A stretch of 64,000 nt of DNA, taken from Bryum argenteum (Eukaryota; Streptophyta; Bryopsida; Bryales; Bryaceae). A program made the translations under genes and the position numbers. Shown here piece by piece: positions 47,057 to 59,673 of this stretch; positions within the stretch are counted from its first letter, which is position 1; the number at the start of each line of letters is the position of its first letter. Location of the stretch: assembly GCA_037043015.1 (NCBI GenBank), contig CM073327.1:5004727-5068726 (forward strand). The letters run 5' to 3'. The notes under the pieces were generated by a model that saw only the letters and a list, made by a program, of their open reading frames with translations, was not told the DNA's origin and did no database searches.

Positions 47057-47547
47057 TTAAAATGACAGAGGTCACAGTTCTTAGTTCTTGTGCGAAAGCA
47101 TCAAAATTGGTCCGCACAGCCACGAAGCAAGAATTGACTATGAACTCCACTTGAGGCAATAAACTTGTTAATAGAATTGCAAGCAAATTGCTGAACAGAA
47201 TCCGCACTCGAGATAGTGAATAGGTGCTCGATGTTCCTATCAATGATCTTTAATCTTTGATACAAATCCTATGCAATTGTTTATGTTTAGACTCATGTAC
47301 GAATTCTGGATTAAGAGAGATTTTGGATTTTGGTTTTGTGAAGTGATTAGTATGCTAATTGAAAATTACCTCTAGGGATTTTAAATATTATTATACTCGT
47401 GTGAGATCCCCGAAGTGAATGTTTAATTTGCTTCAAATTTATGTTACCAAAATCATGAGGGAAGCCTCCGATGTCGAGTACCAATGATATGCGTTGTGGA
47501 GGGAGCCCTCCCTGTCAGCACTAAAGTCATAGAAGCCTAGCTTACAA

Positions 47548-47777
47548 CCTCAATTCCGTTCGAATGGCACTATGGTGTGTGCCATTTGTCATACCAAATC
47601 TTGAATTTTTTTGCATAGGAAATGGTTTATTTTGTAATTATATCACAATTCTTTTGTGATATCTCTTCTTTAAATATAATGTCCCTATTCTTCGATAGTA
47701 TCACCTCAAGATTTTGTTATATCACATGGTTTTTGAACTCTAGTTTAGAAAATTAAGGTGTGCCATTTTAGTGGGTT
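47548..47777 (+). mobile_element. Short 'CCTCAATT' MITE family, diverged copy
   Basis: Left end CCTCAATTCCGTTCGAATGG. The interior has 'atatcacatggtttttgaact', and the right end is 'aaggtgtgccattttag'. Diverged from the 34.5 kb copy. Confidence 0.55.
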
Positions 47778-47789
47778 TTACCGAGTAGA

Positions 47790-48160
47790 GTATTACTTGA
47801 GATGGTACAACAATGGGTTCAAATTCTAAGATCATTTGATTAGAATTTAAATATTGTTCGCCACGGACACTTTAAGATGTTTTTAAGTGAAAATATTTTA
47901 ATATGTACTAAAGGCTCATTTGCTACTTGTCGAACCCGAATGTGCACCAAGAGGGTGCAAAGTAACATCTTGAGACGCTATTGTTGAGGGCCTCTTTATT
48001 TTTTGAGGCGCCCCTATTGCCCTTGTTTTTGAAGTTTATATATATCAAAAACATCAAAAACATCTCCACTATAAAGGGAAAACTCTAACTCTCTAAGCAG
48101 GGCATAATACCACACCAAATAAAGTTTTGGTAGCGTCCCAGAAATATAAAAGGTATCGAA
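47790..48160. other. 3' flank of gene C
   Basis: 48060-48160 contains 'accacaccaaataaagttttggtagcgtcc', conserved behind genes D and E, so it is likely 3' UTR of gene C. Confidence 0.5.
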
Positions 48161-48162
48161 AG

Positions 48163-49500
48163 CTATTCCCACACAGATGCACATATATGTTTCTCGTAAG
48201 AGACGTGCAATGGATTTGGTGCAATGTGGTCTGAAAGGTGATGATAGATCTTCTCTTCGACCACCTCGTCTGCCAAATCGTGCTCGTGGAACGTATCCCT
48301 CATGGGCTCATTCTGGAATGCAAAAGCAGCTTGCGGCACACCCGAATTCATGAAGAATTCTTGAATGTTGTTACTGTCTTGATTGGACTGCGGATTGCCC
48401 TGAATCTGTCCCAGGCTAGTGCCCAAAGAGTCGGACTCTATTGTGAGATATGGCGAGGTCCGAGCTGACATCTCTTCGATCATCTCTTCAATCATCTCGT
48501 GCGTCATACTCTGATTGGGCATGGGCCCGTTCGGAAGGCCATTAGCATGTTGCAGCACATCAAAATTCATGTTGCTCTCGTGGTTGGAATGTGAATTGCC
48601 CGGAATCGGTTCTAAATGATTGCCCAAAGAGTCGGACTCCATCGTGGAAGTGAGATACGGCGAGGACGAGACTGACATGTTGACTTGAGCTAACGGTACA
48701 TACGAACCCATGTTCCTATCCTCACTCCGATGCAAATCCTCATGACTGTGTTGCTGGTGAATACCGGAGTTGGACTCCGTCATGTAGTTGGGAGTTGGAA
48801 AGGATCGGAATGGCATGTTGAAGTGATCGAGTCCAACTGGGTTGTGGTTGTAGTAGGCGGTTGAGTTATTCAACGGCAATGCATCAAAAATAGGCACCGG
48901 ACAAGTCATCCCCAAAGGAGGCCCAGACGGATCCGGAGCAATCTCTGTTGCCAGTCCCCCTCCAAAGCTGCTGCTAGACCGTCACAAAAATGCACAAAGA
49001 ATGTCAAACAGAAAACTCTGACGATATTTATGCGAAACTCAGAACCTCGTAAAATTAGTTTCCTAAAAGCCAGGAGTGCTGATCGATCTTACAGGTGTGA
49101 GTTGTGCGAGGTCGAGAGTTGCTGTTGCTTTTTCTTTTTCACCAATTTCTGTGGTTTTTGTGATTTCTCTTCCTCATGCTCTGCAAACCGTTTGGAAGTT
49201 AATGAAAAGCTCTCCGGAAAGGAAAAACAATGGAGAGACACGAATACTCGACAACCTGGAAAAGAGAGTAAGACCTTCGCTGTGAAGCTTGCTGATGTGG
49301 CCTCCAAGCGCCTGGTACTTCTCAAAGTTTTTTCCGCAGAAGCGGCATGAGTAAGTCTCCAGCTTCTTGTTCGGCTCGTCATTGTTGGGATTTATACTTT
49401 TATGCTTCCTGGACTTGGTTGGCTTTTGGGTTGGGTCGTTCCCTTCTCTATCATCATGTTGTTGATCGTCGTGTGCTGTATGTGCTCCGGACATGTCCAT
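48163..49500 (-). CDS. Gene C: single-finger C2H2 QALGGH protein with alternative C-terminus
   Basis: Exons 49275-49500, 49093-49180 and 48163-48973 join in frame to 374 aa. The start MDMSGAHT is the first ATG of the conserved exon, with an internal Met two codons on. The finger is Cys52, Cys55, His68, His73 with a canonical QALGGH. Exon 2 is Lys/Gln-rich (KKKKQQQLS, a possible nuclear localisation signal). Exon 3 starts like A's (SSFGGGLAT) but then runs into a 250-aa Asn/Ser/Met-rich region unrelated to A and B (NSTAYYNHNPVGLDHFNMP; MIEEMIEEM; ADEVVEEKIYHHLSDHIAPN). Compared with D it has one SFPTxNYM unit instead of seven. Likely a nuclear regulator by finger type; the C-terminal role is unknown. 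Confidence 0.75.
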
Positions 49501-49651
49501 CGACTTCGAACTCTTACTAGTGGATCCAAGAGCAAAACTCAAAAGAGATGACTTTAGTTACGAGCACTACCCTCTTTCTATTGACGATGACAGCTTACAG
49601 TACTTACTCACTTACATACGATATCATGAGCATTTTCCTTATCCGAGTCTC

Positions 49652-49663
49652 TATTTATGTATA
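49652..49663 (-). promoter_or_regulatory. TATA box of gene C
   Basis: Minus-strand TATACATAAATA, 163 bp before the start codon, in the same context as in A and B. Confidence 0.6.
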
Positions 49664-49863
49664 CTTAGGGTTATGCCTCGGGAGGAGAGGGTGATGAAAA
49701 TTGCACTCGAAGGTGGGAACCAGGAGCCCAACTCCCGAGATTGTAATTTTACATTACTCCCTAGTACAGGATGCTTAGTTAGTGTATTAATATTATTCAT
49801 TTGAATCAAGTTAGTCAATTCTTCATAATCTTGACAAAATTCAAAACCATTAAGTTTTTAATT

Positions 49864-50183
49864 TACTACTACATTTTGGGGAGGGGGTATATAACCGTTT
49901 TTTGCAAACGTTGTTTAAGCAAAGCAACGTCCTCGAACTTGTTTTAGCAACGTTTTCTAAATAAGAAGCAATGTTTTCAAGAAAAGAAGCAATGTTATCA
50001 AATATGCAAGCAACATTATTTGTAATTTGGTAGATTTGAGGCTAATACTCTTGAGAACGTTGCTAAAACAAGTTCCAAAACACTGCTAGATTTTAGGGAA
50101 CATTTACAAAAAAAAGTGAGCAACGTAACTTATACAAATGCAACGTTCGTAACATTACAAATCCCTCATAATTTCTTGTAGTG
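49864..50183. mobile_element. CACTA-type MITE, family 2, copy 1
   Basis: Flanked by att on both sides. The right end is TTTCTTGTAGTG; the left end TACTACTACATTTTGGGG has T for the first C. The interior is rich in 'gcaacgtt/gcaatgtt' in both orientations, as in the other family-2 copies. The left boundary is less certain, because adjacent upstream-block sequence resembles the element end. Confidence 0.65.
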
Positions 50184-50189
50184 ATTGAG

Positions 50190-52485
50190 AAGAGCCCAAT
50201 TTGAGTGAGTTTGAATCAAAATATGTACCTTTCTTTTTGCAAATAATATAAGTACATCATATGTATTAATAATTTTGACGATTTCTGAAGTGACATATGA
50301 TAAGGATTTGTAGGTAGACCAATTCCGCAATTCGATAGTTTGATAGAACATACTATGTTTGAGATTTTAAAAGATGCGTTTTTATTTCACATTCATTATA
50401 GCAAGAATTCTATGTAGGTATCACGATTTATTTTTTCTTGAATCGGACACAATCTTTTTCAACAGGCGTTCTAAAGTAGCATCATTTATGATCTTGAGTT
50501 GAGATATATTTACATTCTGATTGGTTTTGGAGGTTTTCAAAGGTGAAAAAATATTTAAAAGTGTGATATCAGGAGTCTTGGTGATATTTAGAAAAGCAAG
50601 TGATATATTATGAAAAACATGCATGATTTATGTTGGGAAGGGAGTACCTTTTTAAGAATTTGTCAAATCTACCTCCTGAATAACAATGGGACGGAGGGAG
50701 TATCATTCTAGAGAAAACAACTAGATATACTTTCACATTGAATGGCATATTTTAGAACGTCTGCCAACATGGCAATTCTGCTTACAAGAATGGCACATCG
50801 AATACCGCAATTTCAACACAATCGGTGATCTATGCATTTGCCATTTGCTGCTTGGTGCCAATCTAGAAAAGATAAGAAGAAAAAGTATAAAAAAGAGATC
50901 AATTTGTTAAATTGGTACTATTGGTTCATGTAGTAATTTAAAGTATGAGCATTATGTGTGCAAAAATATTCTTGTATAGAAAAATATCTTCTTTAGACCA
51001 AATATATCTTCTACAATGATTCTTAAATTAGGAACTCCTCTGCAGAATAGAAACAAAGCGAAACAAGAATATAAATAGATGTCTATGCGGTGATTTGCAA
51101 ATTGGGAGAGTATTGTTCATACCCTTGTGGCCACATGAGGTAAACAAGTATACATGCTTATTTTCTATTTTAAGTGTAGCATTACTCACCTCAGTTCAGA
51201 ATTTGCTTTATCACCTCTATTACGGACTAGTCTTCACTAAATCTGCTTTACCACCTCTATTATAGATTTCACGTCTTTTTGTGTTGTGCGCAGTAATATT
51301 TCTTCACCTCATATAGGCGTAACTGCGTTAGGGTATGCTAAATTTCAAATAATAGACCGGATTTAACCACACTAATCTTCTACTCTATTGTCACATAGTA
51401 GTGACAGACTGACAGTCATGAAAAAATTACAACACCTTCTAGTTTTTAATTTTAAAAAAATCATGTAATTGTTATAAATTTTTACCCCCAACATACTTCT
51501 CGTTAAACCTATATTAAGTTCCCGAATTTTTGAGTCATTTTATTCTCATGTATCCCTAATTACCAATTATAGAAACATTCTATTTTTTTAGAGATTCTTT
51601 TTCTTAAGGCATTCATGATAAATTCGTCATGTTCCAATTTCCAACTTCCTCATGACCTTTCATATCGTACAAAGTCTGCTAAATACTTTTTAAAAAAGCA
51701 ATCTTATGCTTTAAGATTGTGAAATTCCAAGCTACAAACTTGAAGATTATTTAATAGTAGGTGAAAATTGTTACAAGTTATAAGATGTACCAGTAAGGTT
51801 TAAAAATTTGAAAGATAAAATGTATATAATTATTTTCGGGAATGATATGAAAGGTCAAGATATTTAGGATTTGAAGAATTGCGGAATTTGTGATTTGGAA
51901 ATGAATTCCTTTTTCAAATAGTATAAATAGAGACATCGTAAGTCAAACCATGAAACCATGAACTCTAGTACTTAAACTCTTGGAAGAAGTTGCTATTACA
52001 GATAGGTCAAAAGAAACATCTTCCACTTAAACCTTACAGAGTAGGCTTAAATTTTGATTTTTTATTAGTACATATGCAACCTAAAATTTCATATAATTGT
52101 GCACGAACTTCTATCAATGAAGCACAATCTATAACTGATATTTTTTGGTTGTAGTCAACTATTAGTACAACAAAAACTTTGAGACCGGGAAACTTATAAG
52201 TCAACTAGAAATCAACCTAAAACTTACCAATAAAGTTGAAGTGTTACTACACTTTAAACTTTTTGTCTATTAAAAGATTATTTAAAAAAAAAAAAATGTA
52301 TATCTACAATTCCAATCACTAAAGGAAAGTTTTTATCAATACATACTCAAAAAATTTCGAACAACTCATTTCCATAAAATAGGGCTATCCTTAACTTTAT
52401 CTCAGGCCACTTGTGAAGCGTTTCATCCAAACTATCAAATGAACATTAATCTAGAGCCATTTCCTATTAAAACTATAATTTTGTA
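50190..52485. other. AT-rich intergenic DNA, nothing recognised
   Basis: No open frame over 70 aa and no element ends were found. Confidence 0.45.
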
Positions 52486-52489
52486 GATA

Positions 52490-52646
52490 AATTGAGGTTG
52501 AAAACATTGCTTAAATTTTCTTGGAAATGATGCTAAAGCAAGTTTCAAGACATTGCTCAAACTCTAAGCAAAGTTTACAAAAAAAGCAATGTTTACAAAA
52601 AAAGCAATGTTGGTAACATTGCAAACCCTCCTCTTTTCTAGTAGTG
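52490..52646. mobile_element. CACTA-type MITE, family 2, right half only
   Basis: Matches the right half of 52801-53088 ('ttgaggttgaaaacattgctta', 'aagacattgctcaa', 'gcaatgtt') and ends CTTTTCTAGTAGTG. The left half is absent. Confidence 0.65.
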
Positions 52647-52800
52647 AACATCAATTGGAAGACTTGGTTGAGGTTGACCTAACTCTCTCTTTCTAATCTA
52701 TGCCATAACGCTGCACCCGAACGTCACATGTAATAGTAATACAAAACACATCCTAGTACTTCTTCTGGTTGCTAAATGCATGATTGTTTAGTATGATTGT

Positions 52801-53088
52801 CACTACTAGAAAAGAGGGGGTTCAGAAGTGTGACAAACATTGCTTTTTGTGCAAACATTGCTTATTTGAGCAATGTCTTGGGGCATGCTTTAGCACCCCT
52901 TCTAAGAAAATAAGCAATGGACATCTTCAACCTAAAATCTACAAATTTTTAATAGATTTGAGGTTGAAACATTGCTTATTTTCTTGGAAGGGTTGCTAAA
53001 GCATGCCCCAAGACATTGCTCAAGTAAGCAATGTTTGCACAAAAAGCAATGTTTGTCACATTGCTTACCCCCTTCTTTTCTAGTAGTG
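52801..53088. mobile_element. CACTA-type MITE, family 2, intact copy
   Basis: 288 bp with ends CACTACTAGAAAAGAGGGGG and near-perfect inverted equivalent, flanked by tgt on both sides. It is nearly one long palindrome, with at least eight 'gcaatgtt/aacattgc' subterminal motifs. Confidence 0.92.
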
Positions 53089-53096
53089 TGTATTGC

Positions 53097-53676
53097 TCAA
53101 GTCTCGTGTGCATTGTGAAATCGAGAGCTTCACGGTTTCATTATATTTCCTTAATGCTCAAGCACCCAAAATTCACCCAACTCCAAACCCAAATAAATTG
53201 AGATTGGAAGACTTCTATTAATTAACACCAAAAACATCTGCACAATAAAGTGAAATCTGTTAACATGGCCCAATATCACGCCAAGTAAAGTTTTGGTAGC
53301 GTCCTCAACATGCAAAAGCTGAAATTCAAGTATCACAAAAGTTCTAATCTCATAAAGATAATTTGCAAAATCTTGATCTTCTACTCATAGAAATGCGATG
53401 CTGGTCGGGGACAACACTGATTTGACTGCTCAACTCATTTCCCTAACCGTGGTTGTAAAACGAGGTTTCTGTTGGCTCGTTCTCAACTGCAACTTTCAGA
53501 TAGTGTTACATTTAAATCTATTTCTTGGTCCTCATTCCAACGCGAATTGCATGTGAATGCCAGAGCCGGACTCATGGACTTCAGGTTCTGCAAGGGCGGG
53601 ATGAGATTTTGCAAGGGCAGGACGAGATTCTGCCGGGGGATGAGATCTTGCAAGCTGAAATGTTGAGGTGTTGCTC
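53097..53676 (-). pseudogene. Duplicated 3' tail of zinc-finger pseudogene E
   Basis: A tandem repeat of 53677-54230: 'gtgcattgtgaaa', 'cccaacttcaaacccaaata', 'gtaaagttttggtagcgtcct', 'ccctaaccgtggttgtaaaacgaggttt' recur in order. It contains the 3' UTR motif and the start of the C-terminal exon on the minus strand, without finger exons. Confidence 0.7.
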
Positions 53677-55029
53677 GAGTCATGAGTGCATTGTGAAAGC
53701 TTCACGGTCTTATTATATTTTCCTTAATTATGCTCAGATCCCAAACTTCACCCAACTTCAAACCCAAATACATTGAGATCGGAACACCAAAAACATCTCC
53801 ACAATGAAGTGATATTTGTAAACATGGCCCAATACCACGCCTAGTAAAGTTTTGGTAGCGTCCTTGACATGCAAATGCTGAAACTCATGTATCACAAAAT
53901 TTCTAATCTCATAAAGATTCGCAAGATCCTGATCTTCTACTCATAGAAATGTGATGCTGATCGATGACAACACTGATTTCACTGCATAACTCATTTCCCT
54001 AACCGTGGTTGTAAAACGAGGTTTCTATTCTAGGCTCGTTCTCAACTGCGCTTTCAGCTAGCGCTACATTTAAATCTATGTCCTCATCCTCATCCCAACT
54101 CCAATTGCCTAATACCTGTTCCATGTGAATGCCGGGATTGAACTGTATCATGGAGTTGAGGTTCTGCTAGGGCGGGACGAGAGTCTCCGAGGGCGGGACG
54201 AGGGACGGGATTCTTCGAGAGCAGGACGAGATTCTCCGAGGGCAGGAAGAGATTTTCGAGGGCGGGACGAGGTTCTGCGAGGGCGGAACTGATATATTGA
54301 AGTAAGTAAGTCCCGTCTGGTGGTCGTAGTAGTAGGGGGTGGGTATTCAACGGCCACACACCATATGCAAGCATTGGAAAAGTTGTCCACATCGGTGCAG
54401 ATGGATTCTGAGCGATATGTTCTGCATCTGCAGCAGACTGAGTGTGTCGCTAGTCCCCCTCCAAAGCTGTTGCAAAACCGTCACAAAAATGCAGAGGAAA
54501 TGAAAAAGAAAACTATGAGGACATGCAAATCATAACTTCCTATCACTTCACCAAAAGCAAGCTAAGGGTGTTGATCGAACTTACAGGTTTGAGCTGTTCT
54601 GGGCACAGAGATGCTTGTCGGTTGTGCTTTGCCAGCAATTCATGTGCTTTTTGGAATTCCTCATTCTTACGATCTGCAAAGCGTTAAGAAGTTAGTGGAT
54701 AGATCACCGGAACAGCAATGGGGGAGATAGGAGCACTGTCTCACCGATAGGAGAGAAAGGAACATTGGCTGTGCGTATTCATGTGGCCCCCAAGAGCTTG
54801 CGACTTGTCAAAGACCTTGCCTCACAAGCGACATGAGAAAGTCTTTCCGAGCTTCGTATTCGGTTCATCGTTGGGATTTTCATTCTTGCTCTTCCTCGAC
54901 TCCGCTTCATCTTGTAGCTGAGGGCCGGGTGCTATTGGCTCCCCTTCAACTTGTAGTTGATCGCCAGGTGCTGCAAGCGTTCCATCATGCATGTAGCTGA
55001 TTGCCGGGTGCTCCGTTCGCTCCTGACAT
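53677..55029 (-). pseudogene. Gene E: degenerate zinc-finger paralogue
   Basis: The first exon (start about 55029, MSGANGAPGNQLH) shifts frame after about 14 codons. Read on in the next frame it contains three GAPGxQLQ-like repeats, then KTFSCRL-stop-GKVFDKSQALGGHMNTH. The TGA (54822-54824) replaces the second zinc-binding Cys. An exon-2 equivalent (QKAHELLAKHNRQ) ends in a good donor, but the exon-3 acceptor TCTAG seen in the other copies has become TTTTG. The C-terminal part is replaced by a 'gggcgggacgag' minisatellite (54165-54290). It is therefore non-functional as a finger protein. Confidence 0.75.
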
Positions 55030-55477
55030 GACGATTGTCGTCAAACTCTAGCGATCCAAGAGTGACGCTCAGCTGCAAGTTCACTAGCGATTCCCTCTTG
55101 TTCCTGGCTACGACGCTGAGAGCAGACACAAAAGTCCCCAACATAAGCATTTCCCAGCCTCCATGTTTATTTATGTGTTTCGAATGTAAATATCTATTTT
55201 CATATTATTGAATGTGTAAGTTTACCTTTTGGATACTTTACATGAAGAGTTGAACACATTGTGCGGCCGAAAAAATTCCTCTTAATAAGTTAATATATGA
55301 TTAGTCCATCTTTCAAAATATCTTGAATGTACGAATTACATGAGAAGAAATTTTCCCATATTAAGGTTCCATGGTCAACTTCACCCCTTAAGTGAAGCTT
55401 TTATTATTAGCGTTAAGAAAACCAAAGGCTCTTGACGAAAGCTAACCAAAGGCTATCACGTGCATAGACTTTTTGTA

Positions 55478-55780
55478 CACTACTACATACAATTTGAGGG
55501 GGTTTGCAACGTTTTCTTCTCAAACATTGCTCAAGTTTAGCAATGTTTTGGAGCTTGCTTCATCAACGTTGTCAAGAAAATAAGCAATGTTATCTGCTCA
55601 CAAAGAAACGTTAAATATTTATAATATAATTGGAAACGTTGCATTAATTTTCCTTGAGAACGTTGCTCAAGCAAGTTCCAGAATGTTGCTCAAGCAAGTT
55701 CTAGAACGTTGCTAAACTTGAGCAACATTTACGTAAAAGCAATGTTTATAACGTTGCAAACCCCCCCTTTTCTAGTAGTG
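55478..55780. mobile_element. CACTA-type MITE, family 2, copy 4
   Basis: 303 bp; left end CACTACTACATACAATTTGA, right end CTTTTCTAGTAGTG, flanked by gta on both sides. The interior repeats 'aacgttgc/gcaatgtt' about ten times. Confidence 0.88.
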
Positions 55781-55859
55781 GTAGTTGAGTTTTTAAGTCA
55801 ACTTTATTAGTCATTAAGAACCCTTAACTCCTAATTATCCTTCACGAAGTTTTAGCTAA

Positions 55860-56690
55860 ATTTTTTTTTTTTTTTTTTCAAATGAAAATAGAGATAAGAT
55901 CTTCAGATCTCAAGCGTACAATTTCGTAAATAATAGACTTGTTGTAGATAATATGAACCAATACTTGACTCATGGGACCTCATAGAGTCATAGAATGCAA
56001 AATCATAACGTTTTAGTGCGGAAAACATGCTTGAAAAAACCATCATTTTCACTTTGAAGTGAAAATAATACCAACATGAAATTTACAATAAAAAAATCAC
56101 CAAATAGAAAGTTGTTCATTTTCATCTCTTGAAAAGACTTTATTGTACCAAAAAATTCATCAAATATTAAAATCTTGGCTCAAATTTATAGCCTTGCAAT
56201 GGTGAAAACTCCCAAAAATTTTACAAGAAAAATAATTCAAGGTTAAGACATAGTCATGTTATTACAAGAATTGGTGGTGTGTTGCAAATTTGAGAAATGG
56301 TGAATGCAGGCTTTTACAATTCGATAGAAAAGTGCCATTTTAAAGTATTGCGTCTTGATTACCTATTGTCAGTTGCTTTGGCACATTACTTTCACCTAAT
56401 TTTGCTTCCTTGCCTACAAAAACTCAGAATAACATTTCCTTTTGGCAAACCATCGTATGAAACAATGCTCCATTTGCTCAACGACCAAGTTCAATTAGAT
56501 ACTCAAAAGATAGCATGCACAATGCAAAAAATTGTAGAGATGTCTTGTGTATTACACAAACTGCGAGTAAATTTATCTTAGTTTGGTTGTACTTGTTAAG
56601 AGGAATTTAAATCTTAAGGTGGCTTGGGAAGCAAGGAGGCACCAAGGCAGAGCGAGTAAGGGAGAGGGAACGAAATAGTTTGAATATCAA
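55860..56690. other. Repeat fragments, no gene
   Basis: 55890-56270 resembles the interior of the TTAA element at 42978-43949. 56290-56590 has an open frame (94 aa) that is partly the reverse complement of the 5.1-5.3 kb sequence, so I treat it as repetitive rather than genic. Confidence 0.4.
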
Positions 56691-56697
56691 GTAAAAT

Positions 56698-57032
56698 CAA
56701 GGTTGTCAAACCGGGCAGGCACTTCGCCCGCCCGCCCGACTTGCCCGCCCGATTGAGCTCTCGCTCGCCCAATAGGGCCAAACGGCCATTGACTTTTAGT
56801 TAAGGTAAAAAAACGAAGACGTGGCAAGAGTTTTGGTGAAAACTAAGCACTTGGCCGCTATGTACGAGCCAAGTGAGACGTCACACAAGCTTTTTACTTC
56901 AAAGTTTGTTACCCATGAAAAGAATTTCACCCCCTACAATCAAGGTGGGCAGGCACGCCTGCCTGTCCGGGACAACTAGTTTGCCCCGTTTGCTCGCCCG
57001 ATCACCTAAACGCGCTCGGTTTGACAACCTTG
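56698..57032. mobile_element. hAT-type MITE, intact copy
   Basis: 335 bp with ends CAAGGTTGTCAAACCG and CGGTTTGACAACCTTG, flanked by a perfect 8-bp duplication agtaaaat (56690-56697, 57033-57040). The length of the duplication and the CAAGG-type ends indicate the hAT superfamily. No coding capacity. Confidence 0.93.
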
Positions 57033-57049
57033 AGTAAAATAAGGCGGAA

Positions 57050-58610
57050 ATGTGCGAAGGTGGGGAGGAAAATAAAGACTCATTGTATATTGAAGAGTCA
57101 TGAGGCAACGAAGAATGATATCACGACAACGTAATTAAATACAATTTTTAACCTTATATACAATTTTAATTGTGCACAAATTAATATATAGTGTTCCATG
57201 GGGTAGTTGATATAGGGTCCCGTGTAGAGTGTCTCACCCCAAAAAGAAGACCCCCCTCTAATTGCGCACATCTTTTTATGGTCAGTCTTGGAAATGTGTT
57301 GTGTAAAAACTAGTGATGAAATCTCATGAACATTCCAATAAAGTACTTAAATAATTTGACACTTTTTGATTTGCACCTTGTTAGAGTGTCTGGAATAGTC
57401 CTTACACCCAAATACAAGACCTGGACATCTCACATTGTCCGGTTTAGCATGACTTCAGGACTCATCTAGACGAGATAATTATCTAATATTTTCCGGATTT
57501 TCGGTGTGGATGTCTATATACATGTAATGATGAATATTTTGTAGCACTTGATTATACGTAATTGACTATTTAATTGTATCATAAGTTCTATATCATGATT
57601 CAAATAAAGTCATGTTTCCTTGATTTCCATAGAATAATCTTTATAAAGGCAAGAATCTTGGGTGCCCGCCTTTAGGTAGGTGCCCGCCTTTAGGTGGTTT
57701 CACCACAAAGATGGTTTTGGCCCTAAAATTTTAAAAATTACTTCATATAAGGATTTGCATGAAAAAAGGGCTATTTCAGTTCTAGTTTTGAGTCTAGTTC
57801 TAGGGTGCAGTTCCCGTTCCGGAAGCCCTGGGGTACCCAAACCTGACCAACACCCATTATTATTATTATCTATTATTTAAGGCAGGGAGTTTGTTTTCGT
57901 TTTTTTTTTGGATACATGTGACATAATGATCTCGGGAACTACCTATTGGATTGTGCCGCATGAGGTGTTGTCAAGAGCGGATTTGTATAGAATCATGGAA
58001 AACAATCATCTCGTGAATCGATAGATTCCCGAATATTGAATTATTAAGTAATTATGGCTCTCAAATTACTAAAACTTACTATAATAATCTAATTTTATAT
58101 TGAGGAGAAAAACAAGAGAGGCATCATCAAAGTATATAAGTGGGAGTGGCAACATTGCAAAGGCATACTAGTCTATTATCTCAAGACAGGTAGTTATTTT
58201 TTGTATTCTTTTGTTTTTTTTTACCACGCCCACTTGAGTACTTTGACCATGCCCCTCTTGTTTTTTAGCTAGATTTAATATTAGGCTCTTTTGATTCAAT
58301 GGTGATTTAGGTACATAATTACTCAAAAATTTAATATCTTGAGATCTGTTGACTATTATTTCTTTTTGTTTGTTTTGTATGCCCGCTTGCATACTCGTAT
58401 ATAATTATATCAAATGGATTCTTAAGAAAAGTTTGATTCTTTATATAGGTATGGTGATAAAATACAAAGGTTAAAGTTTCATAATAAGATTGGGATATGA
58501 TTTTTTCTATAGTCAAATAATAGGATGCATTACTTAAGAATCTCAATGAAAGCTTATGCAAAAACAATTAAGTACTAATATGATTTTTTTGAATAAGTAC
58601 CCCCTTTTCC
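57050..58610. other. AT-rich intergenic DNA, nothing recognised
   Basis: Contains a 21-bp near-direct duplication 'gggtgcccgcctttaggt' (57659-57695). No gene is recognised. Confidence 0.45.
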
Positions 58611-58614
58611 AATC

Positions 58615-59290
58615 GATCCTTGAACGCCCAAGGGGGGTCTTGAGCCTAGACACATAGGCTTTTGCAAAGAGTAATTAAAGAAATTGAAGGCAAGCCATCT
58701 AGATCTCAACCGTATAATCTTGTATTTCACTTCTTTTAGGTCATGTAAATCAAATTTGGGGTCATGACGCCTCATGGATTGCAAGCTCGTAACATGTTGG
58801 TACTCAAAAAAGGTCACCGAATTTCAGCATTTATATTTCAGAATATATCTCAACAAACAAATTGCAATGAAAAATTCACCAACTACAAAGTTGTTCAAGC
58901 TTATCTCATAAACACTCTTGTACAAAAAAGAGTCATCAAATAAATTTCTTGCCTCAAATAAAAGCCTTGCAAGGGTGAAAATTGCCAAAACATTTACAAA
59001 GAAAAAGGGACCAAATTTACACTGCTTGCACTCAAATTCTTGTCTTATTTTCAAAACACCTTGAATTGGGCCAATATTTTTACCACTTAAACAAGACTCA
59101 ATTTGAGACCTATTCCAATTAACAAAGTTGAAATCCATTGGTGGAATGGTGGATGAAGGAGACATAGCTCCTCAGAATCATCCAATTTTTCACTTTTTTC
59201 ATTGGAGAATTTTTTTAAGAATTCGCTACCAAAAGTACTTGAATCAAAAATCTTCCAACTACAAAATTGTTTGAATTTATTATAAAACTA
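58615..59290. repeat. Partial copy of the 42978-43949 TTAA element
   Basis: Begins near 'ccttgaacgcccaagg', like the element's left end, and follows its interior ('agatctcaaccgta', 'gcctcatggat', 'caaataaaagccttgca', 'cacttaaacaagactcaatttg'). No right end or TTAA is visible. Confidence 0.6.
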
Positions 59291-59299
59291 TGTCTGTGT

Positions 59300-59670
59300 T
59301 AAATTTTCTCAGATATAATTATCTGTAGTTTTGTATAATAGGCTTAATATTATGGATATACAAAAGATACATTTCAATCACACAACATACATGCAACGAA
59401 GCATAATTATACGTATTTTGGCGAAAGCTAAAATGTCCAGTTTCACAATGTCAAGAGTCATGAGAGCACCTTACCTCGAAGGTTGCAATTTGTACTATTG
59501 ACACATCACAACATAACGAGACCGTAGTGCCAAAAAGTGTTTGAATTGGAGAACATCAAAAACATTTCACAATAAAGGGAAAATTGTAAGCAGGGCCTGA
59601 TAGCACACCAAATGAAGTTTCGGTAGCGTCCCTGAAATTCGAAAGCTGTAAATTTATGTATCACAAGCAA
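59300..59670. other. 3' flank of gene D
   Basis: 59560-59640 holds the conserved 'aacatttcacaataaaggg ... caccaaatgaagtttcggtagcgtcc' region shared with genes C and E, probably 3' UTR. Confidence 0.5.
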
Positions 59671-59673
59671 TTC

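Noticed and set aside
49030..49350. Plus-strand 106-aa open frame over gene C as a separate gene
   Set aside because: It is antisense to the finger exon, intron 1 and exon 2 of gene C. Equivalent antisense frames occur over A, B and D because the DNA is duplicated.
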